From NCBI GenBank assembly GCA_965365625.1, contig CBDUCL010000144.1:1-7640 (forward strand): a stretch of 7,640 nt of DNA, given 5' to 3'. This DNA is from CAVWCW01 sp965365625 (GTDB taxonomy: Bacteria > Pseudomonadota > Gammaproteobacteria > Chromatiales > Chromatiaceae). This document shows positions 1 through 6,361 of the stretch, one piece after another (positions within the stretch are counted from its first letter, which is position 1; each line of letters opens with the position of its first letter). The notes under the pieces were generated by a model. It was not told the origin of the DNA. It ran no database searches and worked only from the letters and a program-made list of their open reading frames with translations. The position numbers and the translations under genes were made by a program.

Positions 1-106
1 GCAGTTGGTGCAGCTCGTCGAGCATCGCCGGTCGCAGGTCGAGCAGGGCGGCGCAGAACATGTCGCCTGCCAGGCCGCCGACGGGGTTGAAGTGAAGGTG
101 GGTCAA
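1..106 (-). CDS. larC: LarC nickel-pincer cofactor protein, N-terminal part (cut by window edge)
   Basis: The minus-strand reading from 106 leftwards gives an N-terminus with the motif NPVGGLAGDMF followed by AALLDL. This is the signature start of LarC (Pfam PF01969, formerly DUF111), the CTP-dependent protein that inserts nickel into the pyridinium-type pincer cofactor used by lactate racemase and related LarA enzymes. About 35 codons are inside the window; the rest lies beyond position 1. The only start that fits is TTG at 106-104, placed right before the family's usual beginning. It is preceded by a good ribosome-binding site, ACAGGGAA, about 6 bases upstream. No ATG gives the same N-terminus. 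It has the same orientation as the redox operon to its right but is separated from it by about 300 bases, so co-transcription is possible but not shown. larB, larE and larA are not in the window. Confidence 0.78.
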   Translation of the reverse strand, partial: MTHLHFNPVGGLAGDMFCAALLDLRPAMLDELHQL

Positions 107-402
107 ATTGTTTCCCTGTCGCTACTTAGCTTTGGTCAGCCAGCTGATGCCCGGGTTGCGATGCGCGACCGGCGGGTAATGCGGGCGCCCCAGCGGATAA
201 ACGGCAACGGCAGTCAGGGTTGCACCGAGACACGTATGGCAAATCGGTGTAGCGGCCAATCCCCCTGCTGCCTGTGATACAGGGGCTCGAAAGCCATGTG
301 TGTTTGTGAGCGCACGAATACCGAAAATCTGAAATGGCAAGGCGCGGAGACCTTTTCGGCAGCTCCGGAGCCGAGATGCGCGGGGGGAGAACGGCATTCG
401 AT
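107..402. other. Intergenic stretch between the redox operon and larC
   Basis: No gene is confidently supported here. Three weak structures are visible: a 10-base palindrome (gctccggagc) at 362-371; a 7-base inverted repeat (CCGAAAA 321-327, TTTTCGG 353-359) with a 25-base spacer; and overlapping short inverted repeats at 262-285 (CCCCTG/CAGGGG, with CCTGT/ACAGG inside). None is followed by a T-run in the direction of transcription, so I do not call a Rho-independent terminator. On the minus strand a reading frame ends in TAG at 122-124, about 15 bases before the larC start. Its last 40 codons read like protein, including a CxxC, but it has no convincing start. Confidence 0.4.
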
Positions 403-1920
403 TTACTGCTTCAAAATCATCTGATTCTCCGTCGACCGGGTTTCCCCCACCGAGGAGACTCTGATTGCCGCCATGTCCTCCACCGGGCACTTGTTTTCGC
501 AGATGCCGCAGCCGATGCAGAGCCGCGGGTCCACATAGGGCTGCTTGAGTTCGATAGTGCCGCCATCGCGGGTGGCGATGGGGACCTTCTTGTACCAGAT
601 CGCCTTGGGGGAGGTGGGGCACATTTCTTCGCAGACGATGCATTCGGTATGCATGGCCCAGGGCAGGCAGCGGCCGTGGTCGTAGAAGGCGGTGCCGAGT
701 TTGATCGGTTTCTCGAACGGTGGCGCGCCGACCTTCTCCTCTACCGAAATGCGGCGGATGGCGCCGGTGGGGCAGGCCTGGCCGCAGAGGGTGCAGTGGT
801 GTTCGCAGTAGCCCAGCTTGTTGATCAGGATTGGGGTCCAGAGCCCTTCCACCCCTGATTCCAAGAGGGCCGGCTGAAGCACATTGGTGGGGCAGATGCG
901 CATGCAGGCGGCGCACTTGATGCAGCGGCCGAGGAATTCCTCTTCCGCCAGGGAGCCCGGGGGGCGGATCGCCGCGGCGGTGGGGGCGCTGTTGGCGGCC
1001 AGGGAACTGCGCAGCATGGGGAACATGATCGCTGTGGCTACGCCCGTTTCCACCAGCCGGCGGCGGTTGATATCCAGGGGTTGATGGCGGGAGCTGCGCT
1101 CCTTGGGCAGGCCGAAATGCAGGGCCTGGGTGGGGCAATCCTCAATACAGTTCATGCACACGTGACACTCGCTGACCCGCAGCTCCTGATGCGGGTCGCA
1201 GCCGCCTTGGCAGCTCTTGAGGCACTTGTCGCAGTCGATGCACTTGTCCACGTCGCGCTGGATGCGCAACGGCGCCCGCCGGGAGAGCACCCCCAGCAGG
1301 GCTCCCAGGGGACAAAGCACCCGGCAAAAAAAACGCGGCAGGAAGCGGTTGCCGAGCAGGATTACGATCAGAGCTACCGCCACCAGGGCGGCGCCGTTGA
1401 AGATCGGCTGGGTAAGGTAGATGTCGGCCCCGCCCTGGTTGAGGGCCGGGAACACGGCAACGGTAAACGAGCGAACCATGAGCGCGATCGGGTCCAGCAA
1501 TCCAACCTGGAGGGATCCGAACAGGGCCAGCACCAAGAGCGCGGCCAGAATGTAATATTTGATGCGGTAGCTCCGCCGATAGCGGTTCTGGTCGTACTGC
1601 TGGTGAGGGCGCAGCCCGTGCCAGAGCCAGCCGAGAAACTGGTTGGCGATGCCGAGCGGGCAGACCCAGGAGCAGAAGAAGCGGCCGAGAAACAGGGTGG
1701 GGACCAGGATCAACAGCGCCAGCAGCAATCCCAGGTAGAAGGTGCCGCTGGTGAGGAAGGCGGCAATCGCCGTGAGCGGGTCCAATTCCAGCAGCAGGGC
1801 CGTTTCGAACCCCTTCATGCGGCTGAAGTCGGTGAGGTAGAGCAGCAGCAGGAACAGGGCGAAGAAGAAACCGGCGTAGATCCGGCGGTAGCTGCGCAGC
1901 TTTTTCGGCAGGATTTGCAT
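403..1920 (-). CDS. NapH-NapG-like fused polyferredoxin, membrane-bound, six [4Fe-4S] motifs
   Basis: This 505-residue protein probably moves electrons between the quinone pool and envelope proteins. Residues 1-200 hold four or five membrane segments (about 14-31, 57-78, 120-138, 174-191) and the two NapH/MauN/NosR-type motifs, FFCSWVCPLG (C83, C87) and RFFCRVLCPLG (C199, C203). Two ferredoxin motifs follow (C227/230/233/237 with C241; C252/255/258/262), as in NapH. A second twin-arginine-like stretch, RRR at 286-288 plus a hydrophobic run at 289-308, then introduces a NapG/MauM-like domain with four more motifs (C333/336/339/343, C372/376/379/383, C418/427/430/434, C468/471/474/478). NapH and NapG are normally two proteins, so this is a natural fusion, or a family in which they are joined. 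The start ATG follows the DUF362 gene by 12 bases. Its ribosome-binding site (TGAGGGC) overlaps that gene's stop codon, so translation is probably coupled. There is no nap, nos or mau gene around it, so the partner is unlikely to be a standard nitrate reductase. Confidence 0.88.
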   Translation of the reverse strand: MQILPKKLRSYRRIYAGFFFALFLLLLYLTDFSRMKGFETALLLELDPLTAIAAFLTSGTFYLGLLLALLILVPTLFLGRFFCSWVCPLGIANQFLGWLWHGLRPHQQYDQNRYRRSYRIKYYILAALLVLALFGSLQVGLLDPIALMVRSFTVAVFPALNQGGADIYLTQPIFNGAALVAVALIVILLGNRFLPRFFCRVLCPLGALLGVLSRRAPLRIQRDVDKCIDCDKCLKSCQGGCDPHQELRVSECHVCMNCIEDCPTQALHFGLPKERSSRHQPLDINRRRLVETGVATAIMFPMLRSSLAANSAPTAAAIRPPGSLAEEEFLGRCIKCAACMRICPTNVLQPALLESGVEGLWTPILINKLGYCEHHCTLCGQACPTGAIRRISVEEKVGAPPFEKPIKLGTAFYDHGRCLPWAMHTECIVCEEMCPTSPKAIWYKKVPIATRDGGTIELKQPYVDPRLCIGCGICENKCPVEDMAAIRVSSVGETRSTENQMILKQ

Positions 1921-1932
1921 GTTGCCGTGCCC

Positions 1933-2943
1933 TCAGCCCAATTGGCTTTCCTTGACCCGCAGGTCGCGCCAGTTCACCTTGCCGAGCCCTTGCTGTTCGC
2001 CCATGGCGAGAAAGGGCACCTGCTCAGGTTTCAGGTCCAGGAACTTCAAGCTATAGGCGTCGATGGCCACCGGGTCAACCCCGGCGATGATGGTGTTTTC
2101 CCGCACCACGTCGTCCAGGCTTCCGCCGGTGGGACCGTTGTGTTTGAGCACTCGAATGGCGTCCATGACCGTCAGGGTCGGCTTGAAGGCGCGGGCCAGG
2201 TCGACGATGGAGGTGTGGATGTCCTGGTGCAGCTGGTTGCGCCGGCCGCCGATGGCGCCGTATAGGTTCTTCATTCCCAGAGTGCAGCCGCACAGGGAGT
2301 GGTGTTTGACGATGGGCACATTGATCAGCTTGTCGGCCCCATGATAGTGCTTGGCCACCGGCCAGATCTTGAGCAGGTCGCCGCCCATGTCGGTGTCCAC
2401 GAAGTCATTGCCTCCCGGCAGCTGGACCAGGGCCCCGGCCTCCTGAGCTGCGGCCTGGATGCCGGAGCGGAAGAAACAGCGATGGGGGTCGTTCAGCGAT
2501 ACATCGGTAACCACCACCTCGTCGGCTCCCGCCTCCCGACATAGATGGACCAGGGCCGCCACCACCTCCGGGTTGGTATTGGCGGCCTGTTCCGGTTGGC
2601 GGTCCCAACCCACATTGGGCTTGATCAGCACCCGGTCGCCCTTGGCGATAAAGCGCTCCATACCGCCGAGCAGGGACAGGGCCTCGCGCACCATGGCCTC
2701 CACTTCGCTACCCCGTACCACGCTCATCTGGGGCAGGCTGTCGGGAAGGAGGATACCGAAGTCCTTCAGCTTCTCCACTTCCACGATGCTTTCCCGCACC
2801 GGTTGTTCGCTGTAGTTGACCAACCCCAGGGCGGTAATGCCGCTTGCCGCCAGGGCGGTGGCCCCCAGGTCGCGCAGGAATTCCCGCCGAGTGCGCGGGG
2901 CGACCACGCGCCGATATTCCGAACCTTGCCGTTTACCGGCCAT
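1933..2943 (-). CDS. DUF362 domain protein with Tat signal
   Basis: This 336-residue protein matches the DUF362 family (Pfam PF04015), whose biochemical role is not established and which is often found with ferredoxin-like proteins. Family signatures seen are VLIKPNVGW (residues 105-113), a nucleotide-binding-like stretch AGADEVVVTD (138-147), the core INVPIVKHHSLCGCTLGMKN (207-226) followed by LYGAIGG, and VDPVAIDAYSLKFL (289-302) near the end. The N-terminus carries a twin-arginine signal, TRREFLRDLG at 18-27, followed by an Ala/Leu-rich hydrophobic run to about residue 43, so the protein is probably exported folded and perhaps with a cofactor. It has no ferredoxin motif of its own, unlike some DUF362 proteins. 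The downstream polyferredoxin could supply that function. The start ATG lies inside the end of the DUF6599 gene (11-base overlap), with an AAGG about 9 bases upstream. It is the third gene of the operon. Confidence 0.9.
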   Translation of the reverse strand: MAGKRQGSEYRRVVAPRTRREFLRDLGATALAASGITALGLVNYSEQPVRESIVEVEKLKDFGILLPDSLPQMSVVRGSEVEAMVREALSLLGGMERFIAKGDRVLIKPNVGWDRQPEQAANTNPEVVAALVHLCREAGADEVVVTDVSLNDPHRCFFRSGIQAAAQEAGALVQLPGGNDFVDTDMGGDLLKIWPVAKHYHGADKLINVPIVKHHSLCGCTLGMKNLYGAIGGRRNQLHQDIHTSIVDLARAFKPTLTVMDAIRVLKHNGPTGGSLDDVVRENTIIAGVDPVAIDAYSLKFLDLKPEQVPFLAMGEQQGLGKVNWRDLRVKESQLG

Positions 2944-3886
2944 TGGGCTGTACCTTGTTCAGATCTTCCAGCAGCGCCGGGGTGGGTTTGGTGAAGGCAC
3001 CGAACAGCCGGGTCTCGCCCAGGTGGAAGAACCAATATCCCTCGTAGGGATCGTCCACCAGATAGTAGATTTGGTCATCGACGGTTTGTTCCTGCACCGG
3101 GATGCCGTCGTTCCGCAAGAAGGCCAGCAGCGCCTGACCCGTCTCCTGAATCTGGTCGGGGTTGCCATTGATCATAAAGGCGGTGAAGGTTTCCCCGTCA
3201 CGGCGGACCGTCTGCTCCAGCACATTGTTCAGAAACTCCAGACCTCGGTAGTCCTGTTTCACGAAATAGAGATCGAGCGTTTCTCCGAGCTCGGGAAAAC
3301 TCAGGTCCAGCGCTGCGACCGCGCCCAGCCCTTCTCGTAACGCCGCCGCCAGCTGGTTCGCGGCGGGAACCAGGTCCAAGCCATCGGCGAAGCTGGAAAT
3401 CTGCGCGTAGTAGGGACCGTAGATCAGATTGAGGCCGCTGCCGGCGGCAAAGGCCATACTGCCAATACCGTCCTTAGGCACCGCATCCGGGGCCAACTCG
3501 TCCATCAGCACGCCGAAGGCGAACAAGGGCTCGCCCATTTGGTAGAGATTGACCACCAATTCCGGCTGTTGGGCGCCCTCTGCGGCGTACTCGGCCACGG
3601 TGAGGGACTGGAAACCAGCGCTCAGGTAATACTCCGCATGGCCATTGATGTATTCGTACAGATTTTCGGCGTTGTACGCCCGCAACTGGCCGAACCGAGG
3701 GAGGACGCCGAGGGTCTCGGGCAGAGGCGGGGCCAGACTTTGGGTACTGGATTCCAGTTGGATCAGGCCCGGGTCGTAATCCTGGCCTTCCCAATAGATG
3801 ACCAGGGCGATGGCGGGCAGCAGCAGGGTCAGCAGCCAGCGGCTCCAAAGGGGAGCGTCCAGCGAGGGCAGAACGGCTTTGCTCAT
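2933..3886 (-). CDS. DUF6599 family membrane-anchored protein
   Basis: This protein of 317 residues has one N-terminal membrane segment (about residues 16-33) after a short positive stretch, and the rest probably faces the periplasm. The segment around residues 72-95, with NLYEYINGHAEYYLSAGF and a following AVAEY-like strand, matches my memory of the DUF6599 family, whose typical form is YxYINGxAExYLxYGF. A later NLYQMGEPLFAFGVLMDE also fits. No catalytic residues or cofactor motif are recognisable, and there are no Cys pairs. The gene starts 22 bases after the aldo/keto reductase stop without a clear ribosome-binding site, so it may depend on translation of the gene before it. It overlaps the DUF362 gene by 11 bases. 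The tight packing suggests it serves the same complex, perhaps as an assembly or anchoring factor (inference). Confidence 0.8.
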   Translation of the reverse strand: MSKAVLPSLDAPLWSRWLLTLLLPAIALVIYWEGQDYDPGLIQLESSTQSLAPPLPETLGVLPRFGQLRAYNAENLYEYINGHAEYYLSAGFQSLTVAEYAAEGAQQPELVVNLYQMGEPLFAFGVLMDELAPDAVPKDGIGSMAFAAGSGLNLIYGPYYAQISSFADGLDLVPAANQLAAALREGLGAVAALDLSFPELGETLDLYFVKQDYRGLEFLNNVLEQTVRRDGETFTAFMINGNPDQIQETGQALLAFLRNDGIPVQEQTVDDQIYYLVDDPYEGYWFFHLGETRLFGAFTKPTPALLEDLNKVQPNGR

Positions 3887-3908
3887 GGCCGGGTCGGCGC
3901 CGATAGAC

Positions 3909-5117
3909 TCAGGCGATAAGGCACAGGCTCTCGTGCGCGGCGCGCAGCTTGGCGCTCACTGGCAGGCCGTGAGGACAGGCGCTGTCGCAGGAGCGCTCGG
4001 CGCAGTCCAAGCACAGGGAGACATTGCGCTCCAGCTCCGCATACTGGGCCATGGCCCGCTTCTCGTCCTCGTACTGCTCGAAGTACATCTGGTAACGCAG
4101 GATGGAGGCGATGGGCAGCCGCTGCGGGCAGGCGCCCTGGCAGTCGCCGCAGCCGGTGCGGCAGTAGTCCCGGCCGAACTGGGCGACATATTGGTTCAGC
4201 TGCAGCTGGTCGGCGGCGGCGAACGCTTGTCCCGAAGCCGGCAGGTAGTCGTCCAGGTCCCGCACCCGCTTCATGGTCACCACCAGGCCGGATACCTCGG
4301 GGTGCTGCAATACCCATTTGAAGGCCGCCTGTTCGAAGGAGCCGCCCTTGGAGTCCAGTTCCATGTCGCGGGCCCCGGCCAGGGTCTTCATGGCGATTAC
4401 CCCGACGTCCTTGGCGCGCGCTGCTTTGATCACCTCCGGCACCCGGGGGAACTTCATGAAATTGAAGGCCGGCATGATCAGGTCGTAGTGGCCGCTGTTC
4501 ACCGCCGTCTGCAGCAGATCTTCCATGCCGTTGGGGCCGTGGGAGGAGACCGCCAGAAAGCGCGCCTTGCCTTCCTGCTTCAACTCGTCGAAGGCGGCCA
4601 GCATGTTCTCGTCCAGCAAACGTTGGCGCTCCGCCTCCAAGTCGCTGCGCTCGCCGATGGCGTGCACGAAGACCACGTCCAGGTAATCCGTATTCAGCCG
4701 TTGCAGGCTGCCTTCCACCGCCGCCTTGTAGTCGGCCTTGCTGGTGCCCTGTTGCAGGTGGCTCTTGCCGCGCACATAGGAGCCGGGATCGCAGAATTTG
4801 GAGGCGATATGGATCTTGTCCCGCTGCTTGAAGCGGTTCATGGCCTGGCCGATATATTCCTCGCTGCGGCCGTAATCCGGGGCGGTATCGAAGTAATTCA
4901 CGCCGCGGTCGATGGCGCGCAAGACCATCCCCGCCGACGGCAGCTTGCCGGCGCCAAAGGAGATGTCGCTGATCTGCATGCCGGTGCGGCCCACCCGGCG
5001 GTAGCTTTGCACTTGCGGGCTGCCGTCCTGCGCCTCCTTGGCGACGGCTTGCGCCGTACCCAAAGCGGCGACGGAAGACAGAGCAACGGACCCCTTGATG
5101 AAATCCCGGCGTTTCAT
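3909..5117 (-). CDS. Tat-exported aldo/keto reductase with C-terminal ferredoxin domain
   Basis: This protein of 402 residues has a Tat signal at the N-terminus (KRRDFIKGS at 2-10, then a hydrophobic run ending in an AQA-type cleavage site near 22-26). Residues 40-300 are an aldo/keto reductase barrel. The catalytic tetrad can be read as D77 and Y82 (NYFDTAPDYG), K107 (HIASKF) and H152 (VFVHAIG). The C-terminus adds two [4Fe-4S]-type motifs, C319/323/326/330 and C369/372/377/381, as in the COG1453 group of predicted oxidoreductases. The substrate is unknown. Classical members use NADPH, which is not expected in the periplasm. Either the cofactor is carried along in the folded protein or electrons come through the iron-sulfur sites. 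The start is supported by AAGGA 7 bases upstream and by a promoter at 5153-5181. It is the first gene of the operon that continues with DUF6599, DUF362 and the polyferredoxin. Confidence 0.92.
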   Translation of the reverse strand: MKRRDFIKGSVALSSVAALGTAQAVAKEAQDGSPQVQSYRRVGRTGMQISDISFGAGKLPSAGMVLRAIDRGVNYFDTAPDYGRSEEYIGQAMNRFKQRDKIHIASKFCDPGSYVRGKSHLQQGTSKADYKAAVEGSLQRLNTDYLDVVFVHAIGERSDLEAERQRLLDENMLAAFDELKQEGKARFLAVSSHGPNGMEDLLQTAVNSGHYDLIMPAFNFMKFPRVPEVIKAARAKDVGVIAMKTLAGARDMELDSKGGSFEQAAFKWVLQHPEVSGLVVTMKRVRDLDDYLPASGQAFAAADQLQLNQYVAQFGRDYCRTGCGDCQGACPQRLPIASILRYQMYFEQYEDEKRAMAQYAELERNVSLCLDCAERSCDSACPHGLPVSAKLRAAHESLCLIA

Positions 5118-5152
5118 AGCGCTATCCTTCGATCTGGCTGAGCTATTCCCTA

Positions 5153-5181
5153 ATCATAGCGCAAGCGTTGGCCGGTATCAG
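5153..5181 (-). promoter_or_regulatory. Sigma70-like promoter of the redox operon
   Basis: Reading leftwards, CTGATA (5181-5176, 4 of 6 matches to the -35 consensus), a spacer of exactly 17 bases and TATGAT (5158-5153, 5 of 6 matches to the -10 consensus) lie 36 bases before the aldo/keto reductase start. This predicts a transcript start near 5146 and a short leader of about 30 bases with the AAGGA ribosome-binding site. The -35 element touches the end of the tnpB remnant frame. The match is by eye only. Confidence 0.45.
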
Positions 5182-5671
5182 GCCAGCAGGGCACTGCAGG
5201 CCGCAGGCGCCTCGGCCAACTTCGTCTGTAGGTTCGCTTCCGGCGTAAATCGGAATTCGCCAAGCGTCCCGTCACCCCGGTTCCCGACCGGGGCTGGGGT
5301 CTTGAGCGATTCGCGCTGACACGGCCACGGGGCAAGCCCCCTCGGCGCCAAAGGCGCGCACTTACCCGGTGTCCTCCGGGTGTTGCAATTGTCGCAGCCT
5401 GAGCAGGTCTTGCTCGAGGGATAGAACCGATCGATCTTGACCAGGGTCCTTCCGTACCACTCGGCCTTGTAGGCGAGCCGGCGGGCGAACTCGCCGAACG
5501 AGGCGTCCAGGATCGCTCGGTTGAGCCCCGCCTTCTGGCGTACTTGCTTACCGGGGCAGTCCCGCTTGCCCTTGGCGCTGGCGCTCATCCCCCGGTATTC
5601 AGGTCCCCGAGGCAGATCCTTTGGTTGTCACGAATCAGCCGCGTGGTCAGGCCGTGGAGGTGTTCGCGCCG
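5178..5671 (-). pseudogene. tnpB (IS200/IS605-family OrfB) remnant, frameshifted and truncated
   Basis: The C-terminal half of a TnpB-type RNA-guided nuclease/transposon accessory protein is visible in two frames. The first piece (5671-5585) reads REHLHGLTTRLIRDNQRICL then GDLNTGG and stops. The second piece (from 5588) continues MSASAKG, PGKQVRQKAGLNRAILDASF and LAYKAEWYGRTLVKIDRFYP, then SSKTCSGC. The break sits at a run of five G (5593-5589), so a one-base change there is the likely cause. The usual VEDL motif is LGDL, so the RuvC-II catalytic Glu is replaced by Gly. After the first CxxC (C62, C65 of the second piece) the expected second CxxC and the DRDxNAA segment, which carries the last catalytic Asp, are missing. 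The N-terminal half with RuvC-I is absent. This cannot be an active nuclease. The final 70 codons to 5178 match nothing I recognise and overlap a hairpin cluster. Confidence 0.85.
5275..5381 (-). ncRNA. Hairpin cluster at the tnpB 3' end: possible right end / omegaRNA remnant
   Basis: Four perfect short stem-loops lie in a row within 107 bases: ACCCGG/CCGGGT (5364-5369 with 5376-5381), GCGCC/GGCGC (5345-5349 with 5353-5357), GGGG/CCCC around CAAG (5329-5332 with 5337-5340), and a 7-base stem CCCCGGT/ACCGGGG (5275-5281 with 5287-5293). In IS200/IS605 elements the guide RNA scaffold (omegaRNA) overlaps the tnpB 3' end and runs into the structured right end, which is where these lie. The neighbouring protein is dead, so this would be a relic or an orphan RNA. 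They could also be plain GC-rich hairpins; no conserved primary sequence was recognised. Confidence 0.3.
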
Positions 5672-5776
5672 GCAGTAAGCAGGCGAAAATATCGAAGTCG
5701 ATGGTGCCAGCTTCAATTCCCGGGTGAACGGGAGATGGTTTTCCGGCATTACCTTTGGCTTCCGGCCGCCGAAATC

Positions 5777-6070
5777 AGATGTTCCGCTTACCTCTACGAT
5801 CCCGATCTCGATATGCGCGGCTCGGCCGGCGCCGGTTCGACGCATGCCTGGGCGGAGGTCTATGTGCCCGGCGCCGGCTGGATCACCTTCGATCCGACCA
5901 ACCGCAGCGTCGGCGGTTTCAACCTGATCCCGGTGGCAGTGGCGCGCCATATCTCGCAGACGATGCCGGTCTCCGGCAGCTTTGCTGGCGATGTCGGCGC
6001 GTTCCTCGGGCTCGAGGTAACGGTGACGGTCACGGCAGCGGAAGGTGAGCGGCCTGTGATGGCAAGATAG
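5777..6070 (+). pseudogene. Transglutaminase-like protein, C-terminal fragment
   Basis: The plus-strand frame ending in TAG at 6068-6070 gives about 97 residues typical of the end of bacterial transglutaminase-like proteins (PF01841 superfamily, cysteine-protease fold). It reads SAYLYDPDLDMRG, then THAWAEVYVPGAGWITFDPT, then NLIPVAVARH, PVSGSF and a Val/Thr-rich end. The catalytic His (codon at 5843) and Asp (codon at 5891) are present. The upstream part with the catalytic Cys is not found. Homology fades at about 5777, and the codons before it in the same open frame (5621-5776) do not resemble the family. The gene is therefore 5'-truncated and presumably inactive. The truncation point is about 105 bases from the tnpB remnant, which points the opposite way, so the insertion or a later deletion probably cut it. 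Confidence 0.8.
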
Positions 6071-6172
6071 GCGTCGTTCTGGCCGGCGAAGCGGTGGCCC
6101 GTCTGCATGCCGGCTGATGGCGAGAGGGGCGCGGGTTGGCCCGGCGGTTGTCGCTACGTCGCGCCGCCCCGT

Positions 6173-6191
6173 GGATCGGCACCGCCGATCC
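6173..6191. repeat. Perfect 8-base inverted repeat (hairpin)
   Basis: GGATCGGC (6173-6180), a 3-base loop ACC and GCCGATCC (6184-6191) form a perfect hairpin about 100 bases after the end of the transglutaminase fragment. No T-run follows on either strand, so it is not a classical Rho-independent terminator. It could still end the transcript of the lost gene or be a REP-like element. No second copy is in the window. Confidence 0.5.
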
Positions 6192-6361
6192 CGAAACGCG
6201 GCTACTCGTCCGCACCGTTTCTAACCAACGCAAATGCCACCGCGAGGGCCTTTACGTATGATTGGCTGAAACTGCTAAAGTGGGAATCACATCAAGCTAA
6301 AAACAAACTCCTGTGCAGTCGTAGAAAGCGCGTATAATTAACTGAGAAATAGCTAAAAATT

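Noticed and set aside
122..1138. Minus-strand frame of 338 codons running through the polyferredoxin end
   Set aside because: Most of it is the wrong frame of the polyferredoxin and is Arg/Pro/His-rich; only the last 40 codons, outside that gene, look protein-like and are noted separately.
1081..2265. Long plus-strand open frame of 394 codons opposite the polyferredoxin and DUF362 genes
   Set aside because: It is a shadow of GC-rich minus-strand genes; its product is Gln/Glu/Val-rich low-complexity sequence with no family resemblance, while the minus strand encodes clear families.
3798..5141. Plus-strand open frame of 447 codons opposite the aldo/keto reductase
   Set aside because: It is antisense to a gene with intact catalytic and iron-sulfur motifs; the product is His/Val/Ala-rich and has no recognisable domain.
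5275..5381. CRISPR-like repeat array
   Set aside because: The four hairpins differ in sequence and spacing; there is no repeated unit.
6107..6337. Plus-strand open frame of 76 codons
   Set aside because: It spans the hairpin at 6173-6191 and the shift into AT-rich DNA, with no ribosome-binding site and no family resemblance.
6333..6338. Perfect TATAAT on the plus strand
   Set aside because: No acceptable -35 at 16-18 bases and no gene directly downstream; it lies in an AT-rich patch.
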